From Bradyrhizobium semiaridum (GTDB lineage Bacteria; Pseudomonadota; Alphaproteobacteria; Rhizobiales; Xanthobacteraceae): a DNA stretch of 64,000 nucleotides. A program made the position numbers and the translations under genes. Shown here piece after piece: positions 1 to 10,651 of this stretch (within the stretch, counting starts at the first letter, position 1; every line of letters starts with the position of its first letter). The DNA is taken from the NCBI RefSeq assembly GCF_020329505.1, contig NZ_JAGKJJ010000027.1, forward strand, positions 1 through 64,000, read 5' to 3'. The notes under the pieces are model-generated. The model saw only the letters and a list, made by a program, of their open reading frames with translations, made no database searches and was not told the origin of the DNA.

Positions 1-1206
1 AAGTTGCAGGACATGGCGATGAAGGCGAGGGCGCCGATCATCGGCCTCTATGACGCCGGCGGCGCGCGCATCCAGGAGGGCGTAGCCGCCTTGGCGGGCT
101 ATTCCTACGTGTTCCGCCGCAACGTCATCGCCTCGGGCGTGATCCCGCAGATCTCCGTCATCATGGGCCCCTGCGCCGGCGGCGACGTCTATTCGCCCGC
201 GATGACCGACTTCATCTTCATGGTGAAGAACACCAGCTACATGTTCGTCACCGGCCCCGACGTGGTGAAGACCGTCACCAACGAGGTGGTGACCGCCGAA
301 GAACTCGGCGGCGCCTCGGTGCACGCGACGCGCTCCTCGATCGCCGACGGCGCCTTCGAGAACGACGTCGATGCGCTGTTGCAGATGCGCCGGCTGATCG
401 ACTTCCTGCCGTCGAACAATTCCGACGGCGTGCCGGAATGGCCGAGCTTCGATTCGATCGAGCGCGTCGACAATTCGCTCGATACCCTGATCCCCGACAA
501 TCCGAACAAGCCCTACGACATGAAGGAACTGATCCTGAAGGTCGTCGACGAGGGCGACTTCTTCGAGATATCGGAGACGTTTGCCAAGAACATCATCACC
601 GGCTTCGGCCGCATCGCGGGCCGCACCGTCGGCTTCGTCGCCAACCAGCCGATGGTGCTGGCCGGCGTGCTCGACAGTGACGCCTCACGCAAGGCCGCGT
701 GCTTCGTGCGCTTCTGTGACGCCTTCAACATCCCGATCGTCACCTTCGTCGACGTGCCGGGCTTCCTGCCGGGCACCGCGCAGGAATATGGCGGCCTGAT
801 CAAGCACGGCGCCAAACTGCTGTTCGCCTACTCGCAGTGCACGGTGCCGCTCGTCACCATCATCACCCGCAAGGCCTATGGCGGCGCCTTCGACGTCATG
901 GCGTCGAAGGAAATCGGCGCCGACATGAACTACGCCTGGCCGACTGCTCAGATCGCGGTGATGGGCGCCAAGGGCGCGGTGGAGATCATCTTCCGCAGCG
1001 ACATCGGCGACCCCGACAAGATCGCCGCGCGCACCAAGGAATATGAAGACCGCTTCCTGTCCCCCTTCATCGCCGCCGAGCGCGGCTATATCGACGATGT
1101 CATCATGCCGCACTCGACGCGCCGCCGCATTGCTCGGGCGTTGGCGATGCTGCGCGACAAGCATGTCGAGATGTCCGTGAAGAAGCACGATAATTTGCCG
1201 CTGTGA
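1..1206 (+). CDS. pccB: Propionyl-CoA carboxylase beta chain (5' end outside window)
   Basis: The carboxyltransferase subunit of an acyl-CoA carboxylase. It moves CO2 from carboxybiotin to propionyl-CoA, giving methylmalonyl-CoA, in the cytosol. The frame is open at base 1, so the N-terminal part (about 110 residues by family length) lies to the left. The visible 400 residues contain the crotonase-like fold with the glycine-rich stretches typical of acyl-CoA carboxylase beta chains: GPCAGGDVYSPA near the start, VDVPGFLPGT, and KAYGGAFDVMASK in the second half. The stop codon TGA is followed at once by the alpha-subunit gene, and the beta-alpha pairing supports propionyl-CoA over other acyl-CoA substrates. 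A methylcrotonyl- or geranyl-specific enzyme is less likely, because those loci usually carry an enoyl-CoA hydratase as well. Confidence 0.93.
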   Translation, partial: KLQDMAMKARAPIIGLYDAGGARIQEGVAALAGYSYVFRRNVIASGVIPQISVIMGPCAGGDVYSPAMTDFIFMVKNTSYMFVTGPDVVKTVTNEVVTAEELGGASVHATRSSIADGAFENDVDALLQMRRLIDFLPSNNSDGVPEWPSFDSIERVDNSLDTLIPDNPNKPYDMKELILKVVDEGDFFEISETFAKNIITGFGRIAGRTVGFVANQPMVLAGVLDSDASRKAACFVRFCDAFNIPIVTFVDVPGFLPGTAQEYGGLIKHGAKLLFAYSQCTVPLVTIITRKAYGGAFDVMASKEIGADMNYAWPTAQIAVMGAKGAVEIIFRSDIGDPDKIAARTKEYEDRFLSPFIAAERGYIDDVIMPHSTRRRIARALAMLRDKHVEMSVKKHDNLPL

Positions 1207-1208
1207 TG

Positions 1209-3224
<2,016 letters not shown>

Positions 3225-3460
3225 ATCCACCACTGCTCGCCCGCACTGCGATGAGTGGCAGATTGTGGTGGGCGGCCGACCAGAGCACTATATCGAATAC
3301 ATTGCGCTGCCGTGTACCCAAATAGAAAACGAGCTGTCGTTCGGGCAGGCCCAGCTGATGCCTTCAAAAGCCTCTGACGGTAGCCGCAGCGGTCGCGGAG
3401 TCGGTCCTTCGTCGACAAGGATTGCGTTCGTGGGCTCTCTCCGGCCGTAGCTCGAACGTT
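3225..3460. other. Gene-free stretch downstream of pccA
   Basis: No convincing gene. On the minus strand, one frame (about 3466 down to the TAG at 3288-3290) stays open for about 60 codons and has a protein-like composition, but I do not recognise it, and it does not continue the Argonaute homology next door. It may be leftover sequence from the same decayed insert. Confidence 0.4.
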
Positions 3461-4161
3461 GCTCTTCATCACGGTTATGTGCAACGGATTAGGCGTCTCT
3501 GGTCCAATGTAAGTGTCGAGCTGCGGCACATAACCCATCGTCCAAAGATAAGCCGTCTGATCATAGAGCAGGAGCGCGGTCCCGCGCAGCACGGGATAGT
3601 CGCCATCGCGAAAAAGCTTGGTCTGGCCGCCCGTCGATCGAATTCGTACGCCGATGACGTTGGTCTCCTTCGGCGCCGCTTCGATAAAGGCGTTCCACTC
3701 TTCGTCGTTGAAGTAGGTCTGCCCGTGAATGAACAGCTCGTTGGGCGGGCTGCCATGCGTCTCGGCGTAGGTATTCAGCACCAGAGCGAGCAGATTCTTC
3801 GCCGCGGGCGCCTTGAGATGAAACTCGTAATCGCCGGTCTTCCACGGTCCATTGGCGCCGCGGAATACGACACCGTCCCTCATTGAGAAACATCTGCGCT
3901 GCGCAGCAGGCATGCCCGTCGGGGGCGTTCGGCAAGCTCTTGTAGACCATGCCAATGTAGCATACCCCCGCTCGAACGGCAGCTAACCGCCACGGCGGGC
4001 TGCGTCTTGTAGTAGAGCCCGATTGCGAGATTCCAGGCGACCGTCGCAGCGTCCTGTGTCTTGCGCAGCGGGTAACCGGCCTTGTTGAGGAAAGCGTCGG
4101 GCGCGATCGTCGTCTCACGAACCAGTTGCGTCGGCGCGATCGCCGGGAATCGGCGCTTCAC
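3461..4161 (-). pseudogene. Degenerate prokaryotic Argonaute, PIWI-domain remnant
   Basis: Three successive minus-strand frames join into one PIWI-like sequence. The first (from about 4161) runs through QLVRETTIAPDAF and VAWNLAIGLYYKTQP. The second (about 3990 to 3885) carries PPWRLAAVRAGVCYIGMVYK and CCAAQMFLNEG. The third (about 3885 to 3461) carries DGVVFRGANGPW, ELFIHGQTYFNDEEW, RGTALLLYDQTAYLWTMGY and PETPNPLHITV. In long prokaryotic Argonautes these blocks occur in this order at the MID/PIWI boundary and through PIWI. At least two frameshifts (near 3990 and 3885) separate them. The N, PAZ and most of the MID domains are absent upstream, and the last part of PIWI is missing. This is a dead remnant of a nucleic-acid-guided defence gene. 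The assignment rests on remembered motifs, so a profile search is needed to settle the subclass. Confidence 0.72.
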
Positions 4162-4368
4162 AACCGAAGAGTTGGTGCGTGAGTTTTCGGTCCGCTTCCC
4201 GGTGAGCTGGCGTTATCTGGTCCGCAATATGCGTCAGGGGGGAAAGGGGCCGGCCGCCCGTATAGCGCCGCGTCGCGCATCGCCACGATGCTGCTGCGGC
4301 TGGCCAATCAAGGGCAGATCGAGCGCCGCAAATACGTCGTGCGCCATCGTTGGGAAACCCGTGGGTAA
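4160..4368 (+). pseudogene. Frameshifted small reading frame abutting the Argonaute remnant
   Basis: A plus-strand coding-like stretch begins just where the Argonaute remnant ends. It reads FTTEELVREFSVRFPVSWRY in one frame and then, after a one-base slip in the G-rich run near 4236-4249, continues as RIATMLLRLANQGQIERRKY to a TAA at 4366-4368. I do not recognise the family. The Leu/Arg pattern could be a small DNA-binding or phage-type protein. Its position suggests both neighbours were cut at a common recombination point near 4160. Low confidence that it was ever a separate gene. Confidence 0.3.
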
Positions 4369-4453
4369 GGACCTGGCAAAGCTAGTCGTCCAGCGTAGGA
4401 ACTATGCCCGCTGCCGGCGCTTGACGGGTCCAACCGCGAGCGGCAGGGATTGG

Positions 4454-5731
4454 ATGGCCGACAAAGACGAGGCAAAGGCCAGGGAACCGGGGCTCGCAAA
4501 AGCCATAGGGCTCGGCATCATCACTGGGGCAGCCGATGACGATCCTTCCGCCATAGGCACGTACGCCAGCGCCGGAGCGCAGTTCGGAACGCAAATCCTA
4601 TGGATGGCGCCTGTCGCCCTGCCGATGATGTTCACAGTCGTTTATCTATCCTCCAAGCTCGGGCAAGTTTCTGGCCGGGGACTCTTCCAAGTCATTCGGG
4701 ACTTCTATCCGCGTTGGCTGCTCTGGGCGGTGCTGGTCGGGGTAATGATCGGCAACACGATCGAGGCTGCCGCCGACCTCGGCGGGATGGCCGCCGCACT
4801 TGGGATTTTCATTCCACTACCTATACCCTTGATCGTCGGCGTGGTGGCTACCGGGCTGCTGGCGCTTCAGGTGCTCGGATCCTATGCGACCATCCGCTCG
4901 GTCTTTCGCTGGCTTGCTCTGGCCTTGCTCGCCTATGTCGCTGCGGCTCTACTGGCGCGGCCAAGTCCTGGCCTGGTCCTGATCGGCACGCTAGTTCCGT
5001 CGGTGCGCTTTGACCGCGACTTCCTAGCGATTGTCGTTGCGATCATCGGAACATCGTTGTCAGCTTATATCTACACTTGGGAATCCAATCAGCAGGTCGA
5101 GGAAAAGATCGAGGAAGGCAAGACGAGGCTTTCGCAGCGGATCGGAGCATCGAAAGCCGAACTTGCGCGCAGCCGCCGCGATGTCCTGATCGGCATGACA
5201 TTCTCCAATGCCGTTATGTATTTCATCATCATGTCGACAGGGGCCACGCTTCACGCGCAGGGGCAAACCAATATCGAGACGGCCGCGCAGGCGGCTGAGG
5301 CATTGCGGCCCCTCGCCGGCGCGGGCGCAAGCGTGCTGTTCACAGTCGGAATCATTGGCGTCGGCTTTCTTGCGGTGCCGGTGATGACCGCGGGGGCGGC
5401 CTACGATTTGGCGCAGGCGTTCGGTTGGAGAGCCAGCCTTCACGCCCGTCCTGGCGAAGCACCGAGGTTCTACTGGGCCATTGCCGGGCTGACCGCGATC
5501 GCGGTCATGCTGAACTTCCTTGGCTTCAATCCGATGCGGACCCTCGTCTGGTCCGGGATCGTCCAGGGACTCTCCACGCCACCGCTCCTGCTGCTGATCA
5601 TGTTGATGACCAACAGCCGCAAGATCATGGGCGACAAGGTGAACACACCGTGGATGAACGTTCTTGGATGGATTACCACTGGTGCCGTGTTTTCGGCGAG
5701 CCTTGGGCTCGTCGCGACGTGGCTCCTCTAA
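4454..5731 (+). CDS. NRAMP family divalent metal transporter
   Basis: An inner-membrane transporter of 425 residues with about eleven hydrophobic segments. The N-terminal helix carries GAADDDPSAIGTYASAGA, the position of the metal-binding DPGN-type motif of NRAMP/MntH proteins. Here the last two residues are Ser-Ala, as in the NRAMP-related subgroup common in rhizobia, so the metal preference (Mn, Fe, Mg or Al) cannot be read off. A charged loop near residues 215-245 separates two bundles. The frame is open far upstream, but that part overlaps decayed DNA and has no NRAMP similarity. ATG 4454 is chosen because MADKDEAK leads directly into the family N-terminus. It stands alone between degenerate sequence and small hypothetical genes. 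Confidence 0.85.
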   Translation: MADKDEAKAREPGLAKAIGLGIITGAADDDPSAIGTYASAGAQFGTQILWMAPVALPMMFTVVYLSSKLGQVSGRGLFQVIRDFYPRWLLWAVLVGVMIGNTIEAAADLGGMAAALGIFIPLPIPLIVGVVATGLLALQVLGSYATIRSVFRWLALALLAYVAAALLARPSPGLVLIGTLVPSVRFDRDFLAIVVAIIGTSLSAYIYTWESNQQVEEKIEEGKTRLSQRIGASKAELARSRRDVLIGMTFSNAVMYFIIMSTGATLHAQGQTNIETAAQAAEALRPLAGAGASVLFTVGIIGVGFLAVPVMTAGAAYDLAQAFGWRASLHARPGEAPRFYWAIAGLTAIAVMLNFLGFNPMRTLVWSGIVQGLSTPPLLLLIMLMTNSRKIMGDKVNTPWMNVLGWITTGAVFSASLGLVATWLL

Positions 5732-5820
5732 GCGATTTGATGAAAAATCGGAACCGCGCTAGGGTCAAAGTATTGAATTATAGCGGCTGGCCTCCATCGC
5801 GCCATCATCGGAGCACCTGA

Positions 5821-5916
5821 ATGCTCCCGCAAGAGCTCAAAATAGCGCTGTTCTTTTCCGGGATCATTGCTTCCGCATGTTTCGGCGCAGCGACCGTTGC
5901 AGCTCGATTCCTCTAA
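5821..5916 (+). CDS. Possible 31-residue membrane peptide
   Basis: ATG to TAA frame beginning MLPQELKIALFFSG, with one hydrophobic helix through residues 8-30. It starts 90 bases after the transporter stop. There is no clear ribosome-binding site. A GGAAC box at 5750-5754 lies upstream but lacks a proper -10 partner. Single-helix peptides of this kind do occur in Bradyrhizobium genomes, but nothing here proves expression. Confidence 0.25.
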   Translation: MLPQELKIALFFSGIIASACFGAATVAARFL

Positions 5917-5985
5917 GCACGGCAACGCAGTTATGCAGAGTGCGAAGTTGATAGCGTCTGCTGTCCGAGCCGAGTTCCAGCGAGC

Positions 5986-6159
5986 TCAAGCAGAAATTGT
6001 CGCGCACTCAACTATCTCCTTTTGCGCGACCGGCCACTCTTCGCCTTCGAGGGGAAAATCCAGTACGCGATAAAGGTTTGCTGCGACAGGCTCGGCGACA
6101 ACCGGACGCCAAGCATCTGTCCCTTCATTGCGGAGCTTGAGATAGATCGTCGTCGGCAT
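5986..6159 (-). CDS. Small conserved hypothetical protein (57 aa)
   Basis: Starts MPTTIYLKLRNEGTDAWRPV and continues with a pattern (NEGT..WRPV.AE...N.YR) that I recall from a family of very short rhizobial proteins of unknown function. The frame is open further upstream (to 6315), but the residues before the chosen Met are low-quality Arg/Ala-rich sequence typical of antisense reading. No signal peptide or membrane segment. It sits in a run of small minus-strand genes (5986-7845) that look like accessory cargo. Confidence 0.55.
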   Translation of the reverse strand: MPTTIYLKLRNEGTDAWRPVVAEPVAANLYRVLDFPLEGEEWPVAQKEIVECATISA

Positions 6160-6318
6160 GGTCCGGGCTCGTCTCAGGTACTTCAATTTGGCGGCGCCTT
6201 TTATATCATGCCAAACCTTGGGATGCCGCCTTATGGCCCTGCTCGGACCTCGTGCAATGTCCGCTGCTGCGCCGCTGTTGCAGGTAGGCAGACATGCGGG
6301 ATTTAATGAGTACACGCC

Positions 6319-6540
6319 CTAGGACACTTGATGCCGCCTGATTTCTCCGACCATCATGTCCAGCGCCGCGATGTGCTCAACGCTCAACGGCCGCTGAACG
6401 AGGCTGGCGGCCCATCCTTCCGGGATGGCGTCCAGCACGCGGTTAAGTGCCTCTTCGCGTGGGGTTGCGGCAAGCCAAATCTGGACCTCACGGTCGTCAG
6501 TCGTCACGCGGACCAGATGGACTTCGGTAGCTCGCTGCAT
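6319..6540 (-). CDS. Small conserved hypothetical protein (73 aa)
   Basis: Begins MQRATEVHLVRVTTDDREVQ. The charged N-terminal strand region, the alternating Ala/Glu helix (PREEALNRVLDAIPEGWAAS) and the C-terminal helix MMVGEIRRHQVS look like a compact cytosolic alpha/beta fold. I recall close relatives in Bradyrhizobium but no function. It is followed by the 57-aa gene on the same strand with a gap of about 160 bases. Confidence 0.6.
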   Translation of the reverse strand: MQRATEVHLVRVTTDDREVQIWLAATPREEALNRVLDAIPEGWAASLVQRPLSVEHIAALDMMVGEIRRHQVS

Positions 6541-6694
6541 AACCGTAAAACTATGCCTGAGCAGATTGTTTCTAACCCAAGAGCGTGGTGCATCGCCGGG
6601 ACCTTCGTCCGTTGGTGTTGTCCAAATGTCGCACCGCCTGCAGGCGGCTCGGGGCTAGGCGTCCGCGCCTTCGAGCGCAGCTTTTGTGAGCGGC

Positions 6695-6940
6695 CTAAGT
6701 GAAGTCACGGCGTTCCCTCTCAGCCTTGTTGACCGCCTTGAGCCGTTCTCGGATGTAGTTAGAAACGTCTCCGATCTCAGCCCGTAGGGCCGACTCCGAG
6801 ATACCCTGGCCTTTCGCAGCCTCGATCATGCGCTGGGCCAACTCAGCCACATCTTGTGACGCGCCCACATTCCGATACTGCTCCGCAGCATGAATGCTGT
6901 TCTCGATCCAGAAATCGACGAACTCGCGGGTTGTGCTCAC
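6695..6940 (-). CDS. DUF768-like small protein (81 aa)
   Basis: All-helical protein starting MSTTREFVDFWIENSIHAAE, followed by an amphipathic segment (DVAELAQRMIEAAKGQGIS) and a basic C-terminal helix (YIRERLKAVNKAERERR). The overall shape matches DUF768 proteins of rhizobia, whose function is unknown. No catalytic motif. Base composition is lower in GC than the housekeeping genes at the left edge, in line with an acquired strip. Confidence 0.55.
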   Translation of the reverse strand: MSTTREFVDFWIENSIHAAEQYRNVGASQDVAELAQRMIEAAKGQGISESALRAEIGDVSNYIRERLKAVNKAERERRDFT

Positions 6941-6949
6941 AGTGCTTCC

Positions 6950-7056
6950 TTAAGAGCTAATGACTGCGAGCGTTAGCGCCAGAGAGTGAACAGAGCAAGA
7001 GTGGAGCGCGACCTTCTCGGGATCGGCATAAAAGGGCGGTCGGTGGCGAACTTCAT
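6950..7056 (-). pseudogene. 5' fragment of a rhizobial hypothetical gene
   Basis: A start MKFATDRPF at 7056, followed after a one-base slip by ADPEKVA, matches the beginning (MKFATDRPFADPEKAA) that I remember for a common short Bradyrhizobium protein. The homology then stops. What remains runs to a stop at 6950. Probably a truncated copy. The rest of 7057-7374 has open but low-quality minus-strand frames and no gene I can support. Confidence 0.3.
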
Positions 7057-7374
7057 CGGCGGATTCCATCGCGGCGTTGCGCGGCATAAATGTGCGGCGT
7101 GTGGATCTGGCTCTCGGCCGGCGGCGCGCTTCTCGGCCGCGCGCTGCGAGAGGATCGTGGTCACGGCCCGCGCGCGCGCCAGTTCCTTCGTGAGCGCCTT
7201 GCGGTCTCCGCCTAAGATCGGCATCGGATGGCGTTTGGGTGCCATGACGCCCAGCGGCGGCACAGCGACTTCTCGCCGAGCACGCCAAGTTTTTCACGGT
7301 TGAAATGAGTGTCGAGGCTCGGATCGTGTGCGAGCTCGAGTGGGAGGATGATGAGGCCGCCAACTGAGACGGCC

Positions 7375-7590
7375 TTACTCCTCGGTCGCCAACGTGAGCG
7401 GCGAGCGCAGCCATTCAGCCATGCTAGCGCCCGCTTCGGCCTGCCGGGCTAGTTCCAACAGCGCTTCTCCTTGGATGCCAGGCGCCAACGCTGCGGCTTG
7501 CTTACGCAATTGCTCGGCTCGCTTGAGAAGTCGGTCTTCCAGAGTAGCTGTCTGGGCAATGCGTCGCCGACGCTTCTTCTTCGGTTCCAT
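7375..7590 (-). CDS. Small conserved hypothetical protein (71 aa)
   Basis: Starts with a basic cluster (MEPKKKRRRR) followed by one long amphipathic helix (LEDRLLKRAEQLRKQAAALAPG) and a second helix ending MAEWLRSPL. The pattern resembles a recurrent rhizobial family of about 70 residues with unknown role. The basic N-terminus suggests nucleic-acid contact, but this is inference. Confidence 0.55.
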   Translation of the reverse strand: MEPKKKRRRRIAQTATLEDRLLKRAEQLRKQAAALAPGIQGEALLELARQAEAGASMAEWLRSPLTLATEE

Positions 7591-7668
7591 GTGGCCTTCC
7601 CCTATCCGTTCCCCGCCCGGAACAGGGAATTAAAGGCGTGAGGTCCACGTAAGGTTCCAAAGCTCTGG

Positions 7669-7845
7669 TTAGTTCTTAGGCTGCTCCCGAATCGCACTTT
7701 CGACTTCCTCGGCCAACATGCGGTGATGTGCGGCTAGCTTGGCAAAGAGGGCCTTTTTCATCGCGTTGGTCGCGAGCTTGCTGATCAGTTCGCACTCTGC
7801 CGCCTCGATCCGAAGCTTCTCCAGGTGCGCTTTCATATCCTGCAT
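7669..7845 (-). CDS. Small conserved hypothetical protein (58 aa)
   Basis: A complete frame begins MQDMKAHLEKLRIEAAECEL and ends IREQPKN before TAA. It is one continuous charged helical hairpin rich in Ala/Glu/Lys/Leu. I recall close relatives in Bradyrhizobium with the same opening (MKAHLEKLR.EAAEC), function unknown. Codon use and the purine-rich stretch a few bases before the ATG support a real gene despite its length. Same strand as its small neighbours. Confidence 0.55.
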   Translation of the reverse strand: MQDMKAHLEKLRIEAAECELISKLATNAMKKALFAKLAAHHRMLAEEVESAIREQPKN

Positions 7846-8170
7846 GGCCGTACCCTCTCAGAGGTTCCGGGAACTCATTGAGAGGGAACCCGGGCGCCGC
7901 GTCAATCGGGCGCTGTCCTAGTTAGGACACCCGTAGCCGGGAATCGGGACACTCCGCAATCACCCGCGCCGGCCTCCCCACCAGGGTAGACGGCCGGCAA
8001 CGGGCTTAGGTCGACACGTCCCGTGCTGAGTGAGAGTAGGCCGACCTGGGTTCGTCGTAACACTGACGGAGCGCGGCAGACATCCGCAATTACGGGGCCG
8101 GGAAAAGGTGGCAATCAACGACTGGCGTGCTAACGATGCTCTGGGGTCACGCCCCGACATCAAAGGAAGG
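7846..8170. other. Gene-free stretch with short inverted repeats
   Basis: No gene supported. Near 7860-7895 a pair of opposed GGTTCC/GGAACC boxes makes a small inverted repeat. A plus-strand frame through 8030-8170 is open and ends in the terminator-like hairpin that follows, but its translation matches nothing I know. Confidence 0.4.
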
Positions 8171-8174
8171 CCTT

Positions 8175-8205
8175 GGCCCCGGCTTCGCGCTGGGGCCTTT
8201 TTCCT
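8175..8205 (+). terminator. Rho-independent terminator-like hairpin
   Basis: GGCCCC, an 11-base loop, then GGGGCC followed directly by TTTTT. The flanks (AAAGGAA at 8162-8168 and TTCCTTT at 8201-8207) can extend the stem. It would end a plus-strand transcript, yet no gene is visible just upstream, so it may belong to a decayed gene or a small RNA. Confidence 0.5.
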
Positions 8206-8247
8206 TTGGCCGGCGCTCCAGGCCACGGCCGAGCCTGATGAACAATT

Positions 8248-8445
8248 TCAGGCGGCGACCGACCGATCCTCCTTGGCTTCGCCACGCGCGACGATCTTGA
8301 GGGCGTCGTCGGGCAGCGGGCGCTGCAGGGCCTTTGCTTCATCCCATTGCGCGCGCATCCAGACGTCGCGCTCTTCATCGGTCGTCAGGATCACGGGCAT
8401 CGCCTTCGGATGAATCGGCGCGACGACTGCGTTCGGCGGATAGCC
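8248..8445 (-). pseudogene. 3' fragment of a YedK/HMCES-type SRAP gene
   Basis: The frame NAVVAPIHPKAMPVIL, continuing to a WDEAKALQRPLPDDALKIVA tail, is the C-terminal signature of SOS-response-associated peptidases, which crosslink to abasic sites in single-stranded DNA. The active-site histidine of the family lies in this His-Pro-Lys-Ala-Met-Pro block and is kept. The first two thirds, including the catalytic Cys2, are missing, and upstream residues do not fit the family. It is therefore a truncated remnant with no independent function. Confidence 0.65.
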
Positions 8446-8676
8446 CCTCCTGTCTCGCGGAGCCAAACTGCATCCGGTCGATGCGTTTCCCAAAGGGCCA
8501 CCGTCCTGTTCAACGTGATCGCGAAATTGTAATCAGACAGTGATTCGCAGAGATGAGCGGTCGGGAGAGGACGATAGCTTCCTCGTGAAAAAGACCGGGA
8601 AAACCTGAGCCGCCGCCGGAGTGATGAAGAAGAGCTCCGCGGGTCGTGCGATTACGCAAGCACGATCTTGTACGAT

Positions 8677-9618
8677 TCACTTGCGGGCAGCGTATAGAGG
8701 CGTTCTGATTGTCAGTTGATAGGCGGGCTTCGGCGACCAGATGATTTCTGTTGTAACGCCAAACAGCCGATTGTCGTTTTCGTCCATCCGATCGAGATCG
8801 AACCGCACGATGGGTTGGGTGAAGGACTGGATGGGCGTGAGGGTTAGAAACTGCGCACCTTCGAACGACTGCACGCCCAAACGGCCGGTGAACTTCCAGT
8901 TGTTGGACCATTGATAGTATCCGCCGACATAGGCAATCGTGTTCGGGCCGATCCTTCCCAGCGCGCTGCCGACGTCGGTTTGCGTGTATTGGACGCCGCT
9001 GAGGATTCCTCTGGTCTCGTCAGAATTGAGCGCATAGTCAAATTCTAGGATGTTGTTGAAGGAGGTTGCGCCCAGCGGTCCGTTGGGAATCGACTGTGTG
9101 ATGGTGGATTGCACTGTCACCGTAGGAAAGCTCCCTCCATTCTGCTCATAAAGGTCCGCCTGGAAGCCGATGCTCCAGTTTGTGATTTGAAAGGACGAAA
9201 ATCCGCTGCTTCCGAAGTTCGTCGAACTGCCGGAGACGCCGGCATAGAGCGAGACGCTTTCGGTGACATCGACCGTCAGCGGAAAATCCATATTGAGGGA
9301 TTTCGCTGTTGGCAGGCCGACCGGAAAGGTGACGCCGCCCGGTCTCGCAAGCGTCTGTGTATTGAACAGCGTTGGATGTCCAAAGCCGAACGCGAGCGAT
9401 CCTGCTGGGACCTGCGCGTAGATCGTTCTTAGGTCGAGGTAGATCGACGGCACCGACGCATTGGCAACGCCATCATCATCATTTGCAAAGGCCTTGGCAA
9501 CCGGGACGATGAGCATCGCGCTCAATGCAGCCCTCAAGGTTGATCCGAGAGCTGGGAGCGCTGTGCTGTGACGTGACGGCGGGTTCAAGGCGAAACCTTC
9601 CCTAGGTGCGGCTGCCAT
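8677..9618 (-). CDS. Predicted outer-membrane beta-barrel protein
   Basis: A 313-residue protein with a long, weakly typical export signal whose hydrophobic core is LRAALSAMLIVPVAKAFA, followed by alternating polar/aromatic strands such as SFQITNWSIGFQADLYEQ and NTIAYVGGYYQWSNNWKF. This is the pattern of an outer-membrane barrel or porin-like channel. The most likely start (9618) overlaps the AraC stop by 17 bases. A shorter start inside the signal is possible. I cannot name the family. The Phenol_MetA_deg-like protein at 14111 is broadly similar in style. It is likely co-transcribed with the AraC regulator upstream. Confidence 0.55.
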   Translation of the reverse strand: MAAAPREGFALNPPSRHSTALPALGSTLRAALSAMLIVPVAKAFANDDDGVANASVPSIYLDLRTIYAQVPAGSLAFGFGHPTLFNTQTLARPGGVTFPVGLPTAKSLNMDFPLTVDVTESVSLYAGVSGSSTNFGSSGFSSFQITNWSIGFQADLYEQNGGSFPTVTVQSTITQSIPNGPLGATSFNNILEFDYALNSDETRGILSGVQYTQTDVGSALGRIGPNTIAYVGGYYQWSNNWKFTGRLGVQSFEGAQFLTLTPIQSFTQPIVRFDLDRMDENDNRLFGVTTEIIWSPKPAYQLTIRTPLYAARK

Positions 9619-10651
9619 TGGGTCGGGAGGCGGGCCGATCGTTCGCGACTTGTCCGTTCCTCGACCTCGCCCGAAACTCCCGCGGGGTGCAGCCGGATAT
9701 CCGGCGGAAAGCGCGTGTGAAGTGGGCGGGGTCGGCATAGCCCGACGAGAACGCCACGTCGATGATCTTGACCTCGGTGCCGCCCAGCAGCCTGGCCGCA
9801 TTGTCGAAGCGAGCCTGCTCGAGGAGGCCCGAATATGTCAGCCCAGCGAGTGAAAGCCTCCGTTGCAGACTCCTGGTGCTCACTCCCATCATCTCGGCCG
9901 CCTGCATGATCGTAAGGCCTCCTTGATCAAGGTAGGAGGGCAAGCTTAGCTTCAATGCGCTGACGACATCCTTGCCGAATGACTGCGGCGCATGATCGGA
10001 CGGCGCCGGCCGAAAGTCATTTGCGGTATTTGCAAGACTGAGGAGCTCGATCGGAACTTCGATCCATGAGGCCTTTTGACCGGATATGAAGCGCGTGTTC
10101 GGCCAATGCGACTGGACCTCAGGGCTCGGCACATAGAGCGCTTCAAACGCAATCACTCTTGGAGACCAACTCGCTCCGGCGAACTGACGGACGATGTGCA
10201 GGACGAATATATGCTGAAGCCACTGGGATATCTCGAGATGGGAAATGCCCTCCGTTCCAATGAGCTTGCTGCAAATCCTCAAATTCTCGCCGCTTGGCTC
10301 GAGCCAAAGCTGGAGGATTGTATCTTCGCACGGTGCCCAGCGGCATATTTGCTGCAGGGCAACCAGTAGGGTTGGTGCATGGCGCACTCGCGTCTGCATA
10401 GCTTCGCTCAAATGTTCGAACGAGAGCCGTTGGGCTGCACGAAAGGCAATTTCCGAGAGGCCCTGTTTTTGCTGAGCCGCGGTCGCGAACCGGACGGCCG
10501 GCAGCAAAGGTATGTAATGATCCGCTTTTTCTTCAAATGACGTCGGAAGTTGAAATTTGGCGAGAAGTGCTGCCGTGGGGCCGCCTATCTCAGAATGAAG
10601 CTCGGCGAATGGAATCAAAAATTGACAACGGGTCAATGGGATGACGGTCAT
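9602..10651 (-). CDS. AraC family transcriptional regulator
   Basis: A 349-residue DNA-binding regulator. The N-terminal about 200 residues fit the Arabinose_bd-type sensor domain of OruR/ArgR-like regulators. The C-terminal about 100 residues carry two helix-turn-helix units: MQAAEMMGVSTRSLQRRLSL followed by VAFSSGYADPAHFTRAFRR. The latter is the diagnostic second HTH with GYxDPxHFxRAF. The frame is open 67 codons further upstream, but the clean family start MTVIPLTRCQF is at 10651. Its gene runs into the barrel protein, so control of that gene is a reasonable guess. Confidence 0.85.
   Translation of the reverse strand: MTVIPLTRCQFLIPFAELHSEIGGPTAALLAKFQLPTSFEEKADHYIPLLPAVRFATAAQQKQGLSEIAFRAAQRLSFEHLSEAMQTRVRHAPTLLVALQQICRWAPCEDTILQLWLEPSGENLRICSKLIGTEGISHLEISQWLQHIFVLHIVRQFAGASWSPRVIAFEALYVPSPEVQSHWPNTRFISGQKASWIEVPIELLSLANTANDFRPAPSDHAPQSFGKDVVSALKLSLPSYLDQGGLTIMQAAEMMGVSTRSLQRRLSLAGLTYSGLLEQARFDNAARLLGGTEVKIIDVAFSSGYADPAHFTRAFRRISGCTPREFRARSRNGQVANDRPASRPNGSRT

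Noticed and set aside
4082..4453. A 124-codon upstream extension of the NRAMP gene
   Set aside because: It would read through the Argonaute remnant and a frameshifted fragment, and has no transporter homology.
5750..5777. GGAAC box before the 31-residue peptide, as an EcfG promoter
   Set aside because: At 16-17 bases the -10 position reads TATT or ATTG, not an NGTT element.
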